NCBI GenBank assembly: GCA_021818075.1
Contig: JAKAFD010000034.1
Coordinates: 1 to 8,296, forward strand
Direction of reading: 5' to 3'
DNA length: 8,296 bases
DNA from: a bacterium
GTDB taxonomy: Bacteria; Patescibacteriota; Patescibacteriia; Patescibacteriales; Patescibacteriaceae
This document shows, piece by piece, positions 4,737 through 8,296 of this stretch; positions within the stretch are counted from its first letter, which is position 1, and each line of letters begins with the position of its first letter. The translations under genes were made by a program, and so were the position numbers. The notes beneath the pieces were generated by a model, which saw only the letters and a program-made list of their open reading frames with translations, made no database searches and was not told the origin of the DNA.

Positions 4737-6556
4737 ACTTGTTTGCCGGCGCCGAAAGTCCACCAGTTATTAACGCTGTAATTCCACACCGCCACCACTA
4801 AAGAAACAATAACCTTGGCCCATAAATAATACAAGCCCCCGGTCAAAAGCAGCCACATCAGTAAGGTGTTGATGCCCAAACCCAGCACCGAAGTGATAAA
4901 AAATTTAATAAACTGCCGGCGGTAAGCTAAACTGGTATCGCGCCAGGTCCAAAATTTATTAAGGAAGAAATTACTGACCACGGCGATACTGAAAGACGCT
5001 AAATTGGCCACGAGCGGCAGCCAGTGGAAGATTTCCACTAAAATCGCCAGCAGGGCGAAATCAATAGCCGCGCCGCTCGTGCCCACCACCAAAAATTTTA
5101 GCAATTTTTTATGTTTAGCCAAAACGGCCGTGCCGCTGATTTTGGCTCGCAACCAGACCGGCAAAGATTGAACTTCAGCCGCCGGCTCAACCGTCTCCGC
5201 TTCACCGCGCAATAATTTACTGTCAAAAGTTAAAGCCGTCAGCAATAAGGCGATGGGGAAAAAAGTTAAACTATTTCTTAAGACTATGGTGCCGTCCACC
5301 ACAAAAATATAAGAATTAGAACAAACATACACAAACATAAAACCCAGCCAAACAACTGCCAAATACAGCCAACCGGCCGCTAACAAACGCCGTTTCAACA
5401 TCGTGCCAAAATTAAAAATCAGCACTAGGAGCAGCACCGCCCAAAAAATATTAAAACCGTCGTAAGCAAACCACTGTTGCAAAAAATCTTTAATCACTGC
5501 CGGGTGCCAAACCAAACCGCCCGCCGTATTAGTCACGCCCAAATGATTAGTCAGTTTAAATAACCACCAGGCGCCGGAGGCTAAAATTAGGCCGCCGGCG
5601 TAAAGCCCCAGACGGCTAAGGAGCTGCTTTTTAGGCCAGCCGCTGGCCGTCAGCCAAATAAAGGGTATAGCGGCTAAAACATAAAAAATACCCTCATTTT
5701 TGGTCATAGTGACCAGCCCGCCAAAGATACCGGCCAGCAACCAGACGCCCGTCCTGGGCCGTTGTACGGCCTCTAACAACAAGATAAAGGCGGCTAAGGC
5801 CAAAGTAGCTAGGAGTAAATCTCCGCAAATGTTGTAACTGTGATAAACCAGCAACTCGGCCGAAGCCAAAAAAAAGGTAAAAAGCAGCGCTGTGGAACGC
5901 TCGGTCTGATGTCTTAAAAAATTAAAAACTAAAATAATTGAACTCAAATAAAAACTAAAAGTAACCAAATTATTAGCTAAGTCATTAAATCTGCCGGTGA
6001 TGAAACTAAGCCAGGCTAAAGACAGGGAAAAATTCCAAGGATAATTATTAGCAGAAAAAACTTTCCAATAAGAGGGCTTATTAGCATCAAAAACTACTCC
6101 GCCGTGTTTGAATAGCGCCTGGCCTTTAAGCGACCAATTAACCAGGCTGTCCCACGCGATTAACGGCTCAGTTAGAGCATTAACAAAGGCAACACCGATG
6201 AATAATAAAATAAAAATCAATAAACACCAATCACGCCAGCGCCAAGTTTTTAAATCAACCAACCAAGTTAACCGGATATTTTTAAAATTAAGCCATTTAA
6301 TTTTATGGACTAAATAATAGCTAATAAGTAAAATAGCGTCTTCAATCATAAACAGCCACAACAACCAGTTGCCCAAAGGCCATCTAAACCAAAATAAGGC
6401 GATAAACAGTTGTACGGTGATGATGCCCCAACCCAAGCTATAAGCCAAGGCTAGAGTTCTTAAAATACCGCCACTTTGACGCGGCCAAAATAATTTCAAG
6501 GCTAGCCAACCCGGCGCTAATAGAGACAGAAAAAATAAAATCAATTTGATCGCCAT
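4733..6556 (-). CDS. Polytopic membrane glycosyltransferase-like protein fused to a C-terminal GtrA domain
   Basis: This 607-residue protein has two parts. Residues 1-445 are strongly hydrophobic, about 12-14 membrane segments, with the layout of GT-C (ArnT/PMT-like) enzymes. A large loop after the fourth helix has an acidic/aromatic motif EPLIAWDSLVNW (130-141), and TMTKNEG (283-289) resembles a short lysine/glutamate loop found in such proteins. A hydrophilic linker spans about 446-484. Residues 485-603 are a clear four-helix GtrA domain (LKFLVVGTSGAAIDF, SNFFLNKFWTW, NYSVNNWWTFG). GtrA proteins are thought to help move polyprenyl-phosphate sugars across the membrane or to anchor DPM1-like enzymes. 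With two DPM1-like genes directly downstream, the fusion suggests one polypeptide that both presents and uses the lipid-linked sugar outside. The GT-C assignment is by architecture and is less sure than GtrA. The start lies 4 nt after the upstream stop and lacks a visible Shine-Dalgarno sequence. Confidence 0.85.
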   Translation of the reverse strand: MAIKLILFFLSLLAPGWLALKLFWPRQSGGILRTLALAYSLGWGIITVQLFIALFWFRWPLGNWLLWLFMIEDAILLISYYLVHKIKWLNFKNIRLTWLVDLKTWRWRDWCLLIFILLFIGVAFVNALTEPLIAWDSLVNWSLKGQALFKHGGVVFDANKPSYWKVFSANNYPWNFSLSLAWLSFITGRFNDLANNLVTFSFYLSSIILVFNFLRHQTERSTALLFTFFLASAELLVYHSYNICGDLLLATLALAAFILLLEAVQRPRTGVWLLAGIFGGLVTMTKNEGIFYVLAAIPFIWLTASGWPKKQLLSRLGLYAGGLILASGAWWLFKLTNHLGVTNTAGGLVWHPAVIKDFLQQWFAYDGFNIFWAVLLLVLIFNFGTMLKRRLLAAGWLYLAVVWLGFMFVYVCSNSYIFVVDGTIVLRNSLTFFPIALLLTALTFDSKLLRGEAETVEPAAEVQSLPVWLRAKISGTAVLAKHKKLLKFLVVGTSGAAIDFALLAILVEIFHWLPLVANLASFSIAVVSNFFLNKFWTWRDTSLAYRRQFIKFFITSVLGLGINTLLMWLLLTGGLYYLWAKVIVSLVVAVWNYSVNNWWTFGAGKQV

Positions 6557-6560
6557 AAAT

Positions 6561-7223
6561 TTAAAACAGACGTTTTAATAAAAAAATGCCGTCGCCCAAG
6601 ACTTGCGGCGGTTCAAAACGGCCGCAATTAATGGTAGACGTTGCTCCGTTAAAGACTTTGGTAATAGTTAATTGTTGGCTGCCGGGAAAATAAGACAGAT
6701 CTTCCGCCGACAGATAAACTAAAACGTAATCGGCTGTTTGACAACCAACCGGCATATCAAAAACACCATATAGGCCGTAAAGAAAAAAGGGATAAGCGTT
6801 GCCGTTAACAATTTGGCATAAACTAGCCGGGTCTTTAATTCTTTCTTTAACCGCTTTAACGGTCGAACCGATATGACAGATCAAACCGCCGAAATTCTGA
6901 TTCTCATCCACTTGGCACAGTCGGGATTGCCACTTGTCCGCCACAGGCGCTGCTGCTTGACCAACCGCTTGAGCGGCCAAATTATAATGAGTCAGCCAGG
7001 AACTCAAGGCTAGCGGCAGCCACAATAAAAATAGTAGCCACCAAGCCGCCGACAAAAATGACTGCCGGCCTTGACGATAGCCCAGGTGAAACAAATAAAT
7101 CACCAACCAAGCCGCCACCAATATGACTGATAATAACGAGACTGAATTCCAGTCGCCCCAAGTTAAAGCCTTAAAAAAATTAATGGTATAAAGTTTTTCC
7201 GTCTGGACCAAGGCGTTTAACAT
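6561..7223 (-). CDS. Unrecognised membrane protein with two helices and a cysteine-bearing outer domain
   Basis: I do not recognise this 220-residue protein as a named family. Two hydrophobic helices are visible (about 28-48 and 58-77) with a short basic loop between them (YRQGRQS). The loop predicts both ends outside the cytoplasm. The remaining 140 residues are soluble, with five cysteines (103, 116, 136, 161, 200) and segments such as YPFFLYGLYGVFD and ADYVLVYLSAEDLSYFP. The YxLY...ADYVLVYL pattern recalls the small outer domains that follow GT-C membrane transferases in similar genomes, so it might be a detached domain or partner of the GT-C/GtrA protein encoded 4 nt downstream. That link is inferred from position and a faint pattern only. 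The start is ATG at 7223, 5 nt after the upstream TAA, with no Shine-Dalgarno sequence. The frame is intact and codon use looks like its neighbours. Confidence 0.75.
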   Translation of the reverse strand: MLNALVQTEKLYTINFFKALTWGDWNSVSLLSVILVAAWLVIYLFHLGYRQGRQSFLSAAWWLLFLLWLPLALSSWLTHYNLAAQAVGQAAAPVADKWQSRLCQVDENQNFGGLICHIGSTVKAVKERIKDPASLCQIVNGNAYPFFLYGLYGVFDMPVGCQTADYVLVYLSAEDLSYFPGSQQLTITKVFNGATSTINCGRFEPPQVLGDGIFLLKRLF

Positions 7224-7228
7224 AAATA

Positions 7229-8035
7229 TTAACGGTCTAATTTAATTAACAGCCGCCGGCTATAAGCCACCACTTTAAACAGACCAATTTTTTCCAAAAT
7301 AAACCGAACTAAACGGCGGGCCCAATGATAACTGTAAGTAAATAAAACTAGGGGCGTCAGGCCAAAGTGTTTTTTGGCAATTTGATACTCTTCGGCTAAA
7401 GCCTGAAAATAATGCCGGGAACTTTTGCCAACATGGCGCATTTTAACTAAAACCTGCTTATCAAAAAAACACTTGTCAGTGATTGCCTCCAGACGCCATA
7501 GCCAGTCAATGTCGGCCGCTATTTTGTAAGACAAATTAAAATTACCGATTTTTGGTAACAAAGTTTTTTTAACATAAACCGTGGGGTGAGCAAAATAATT
7601 GGAACTGTATAAAGCGTCGCGCCAGGAAAACTTATGAGGTGCCGCGCCCAAAACCGCAAAAGGTTTTTCCAATTTTTCATAATAAACCGCCAAACGCGCG
7701 CTGTAATAATCAATATCGTGGTGTGCGAAAGCCTCGGCTATTCTCTCCAAACAGCGGTCATCGGCGAAACAATCATCGGAGTGTAAAAAACCAACCACCT
7801 CGCCAGTAGCCCGCTCTAAACCTTTATTTAAAGCGTCATACAAACCCTGGTCTTGACCGATAAATAAAACTGGCGCCGGATAATATTTTTTAATTATCTC
7901 AAGCGTACCGTCGGTAGAGCCGCCGTCAATAAAAATATGTTCCAGATCGCCATAAGTCTGGCGCCGCACCGATTCAATGGTGGCGGCCAAGTACCGGGCG
8001 CTGTTATAGGTGCAGGTAATGACGGAAATTTTCAT
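7229..8035 (-). CDS. Family 2 glycosyltransferase, WcaA/WcaE-like
   Basis: This 268-residue cytoplasmic GT-A enzyme differs from the two DPM1-like genes. Its motifs are SVITCTYNSARYL (4-16), HIFIDGGSTDGT (33-44), GQDQGLYDALNKG (60-72), ATGEVVGFLHSDD (76-88, with the metal-binding SDD), FAHPTVYV (148-155) and AADIDWLWRL (173-182). This pattern (DGGSTDGT, D.G.YDA.NKG, SDD, HPT, D.DW) is typical of enzymes that add sugars during exopolysaccharide or lipopolysaccharide assembly, such as WcaE-like transferases. The C-terminal 50 residues are basic with an amphipathic stretch (HWARRLVRFILEKIGLFK), which probably touches the membrane. The donor and acceptor cannot be predicted. It begins 4 nt after the epimerase stop without a visible ribosome binding site, so the two are probably translated together, and the epimerase product could be its donor. 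Confidence 0.93.
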   Translation of the reverse strand: MKISVITCTYNSARYLAATIESVRRQTYGDLEHIFIDGGSTDGTLEIIKKYYPAPVLFIGQDQGLYDALNKGLERATGEVVGFLHSDDCFADDRCLERIAEAFAHHDIDYYSARLAVYYEKLEKPFAVLGAAPHKFSWRDALYSSNYFAHPTVYVKKTLLPKIGNFNLSYKIAADIDWLWRLEAITDKCFFDKQVLVKMRHVGKSSRHYFQALAEEYQIAKKHFGLTPLVLFTYSYHWARRLVRFILEKIGLFKVVAYSRRLLIKLDR

Positions 8036-8039
8036 AATG

Positions 8040-8296
8040 TTATAGAAAATAGTTCTGGCAAATTTTTATGATTTTGGCGGCACTGTGACCATCGCCGAAG
8101 GGATTTAACCATTTAATGTTGTCCGTTCGGTTATAAAAATTAAAGCCCTCTAATAATTTATTGTAATCCGAGCCGACAATTTTACTGGCGCCCACCTCCA
8201 CGCATTCCGGTCTTTCGGTATTATCTCTTAAATTCAAGGTTGGTACGCCTAAAATGCAGCCTTCCTCTTGCAAGCCGCCGCTATCGGTTAATATAA
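8040..8296 (-). CDS. wecB: UDP-N-acetylglucosamine 2-epimerase (non-hydrolysing), C-terminal part
   Basis: Only the last 84 or so codons are inside the window, and the frame runs open to the right edge. The TTG at 8273 is an internal leucine, not a start. Reading from the edge gives ILTDSGGLQEEGCILGVP and then LNLRDNTERPECVEVGASKIVGSD. These are the signature C-terminal blocks of UDP-GlcNAc 2-epimerases: the TDSGG.QEE loop binds the UDP phosphates and the LR..TERPE block follows. WLNPFGDGHSAAKI near the end is also typical of the family. The enzyme interconverts UDP-GlcNAc and UDP-ManNAc in the cytoplasm and supplies ManNAc-type sugars for surface glycans. The N-terminal half with other catalytic residues is not visible. 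It is the most upstream visible gene of the glycan operon. Confidence 0.94.
   Translation of the reverse strand, partial: ILTDSGGLQEEGCILGVPTLNLRDNTERPECVEVGASKIVGSDYNKLLEGFNFYNRTDNIKWLNPFGDGHSAAKIIKICQNYFL

Noticed and set aside
4737..4763. Longer start for the second DPM1-like gene at 4763
   Set aside because: It would add nine polar residues that its paralogue lacks. The ATG at 4736 forms an ATGA overlap with the upstream stop and matches the paralogue's start.
1..8296. CRISPR array, insertion sequence, phage or toxin-antitoxin system
   Set aside because: I saw no spaced direct repeats, transposase motifs, terminal inverted repeats, phage genes or paired small genes on either strand.

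Overview
The window looks like chromosomal DNA from a small-genome bacterium, most likely a member of the Candidate Phyla Radiation (Patescibacteria). This is an inference from several features. The genes are tightly packed and the code is standard, with TGA serving as a real stop at 4733-4735. The CTP synthase has divergent motifs (SGVGKG, GLCYGMQ). A lone rpmA stands without rplU, and the glycan genes resemble those common in that group. No rRNA, tRNA, CRISPR array, transposase or phage gene is visible. GC content is moderate, judged by eye only.

Left edge (1-481): the start of a small HNH-like zinc-binding protein runs leftward out of the window. It is followed by a 329-bp divergent intergenic region. 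That region holds a strong rightward promoter (TTGACA-17-TATGAT with an extended TG), a weaker leftward promoter candidate, and a long hairpin whose 3' arm contains the only Shine-Dalgarno-like sequence of rpmA. rpmA (L27, 482-757) is the only rightward gene. It meets pyrG at a palindromic bidirectional terminator (768-795).

Middle (803-3256): pyrG (CTP synthase) and a complete type IV prepilin peptidase form a leftward pair 12 bp apart. They are driven by a clear promoter (TTGGTA-17-TATAAT, extended -10) in the 71-bp gap at 3257-3327.

Right part (3328-8296): a leftward surface-glycan operon. In transcription order it holds the C-terminal part of a UDP-GlcNAc 2-epimerase, a WcaA/WcaE-like family 2 glycosyltransferase, and an unrecognised two-helix membrane protein with a cysteine-bearing outer domain. 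These are followed by a large membrane glycosyltransferase-like protein fused to a GtrA domain and two tandem DPM1-like polyprenyl-phosphate glycosyltransferases. A likely working model is as follows. The epimerase supplies UDP-ManNAc and the WcaA-like enzyme builds glycan on the cytoplasmic side. The DPM1-like enzymes charge polyprenyl phosphate with sugars, the GtrA part helps move them across the membrane, and the membrane enzyme transfers them outside. Junctions in this operon are TAA-N4/5-ATG or ATGA with no visible Shine-Dalgarno sequence, which points to translational coupling.

I did not find a clearly new system. The most interesting signals are the structured rpmA leader, a leftward leader that displays AGGAGG in a hairpin loop, the GtrA fusion, and the unrecognised membrane protein inside the glycan operon.
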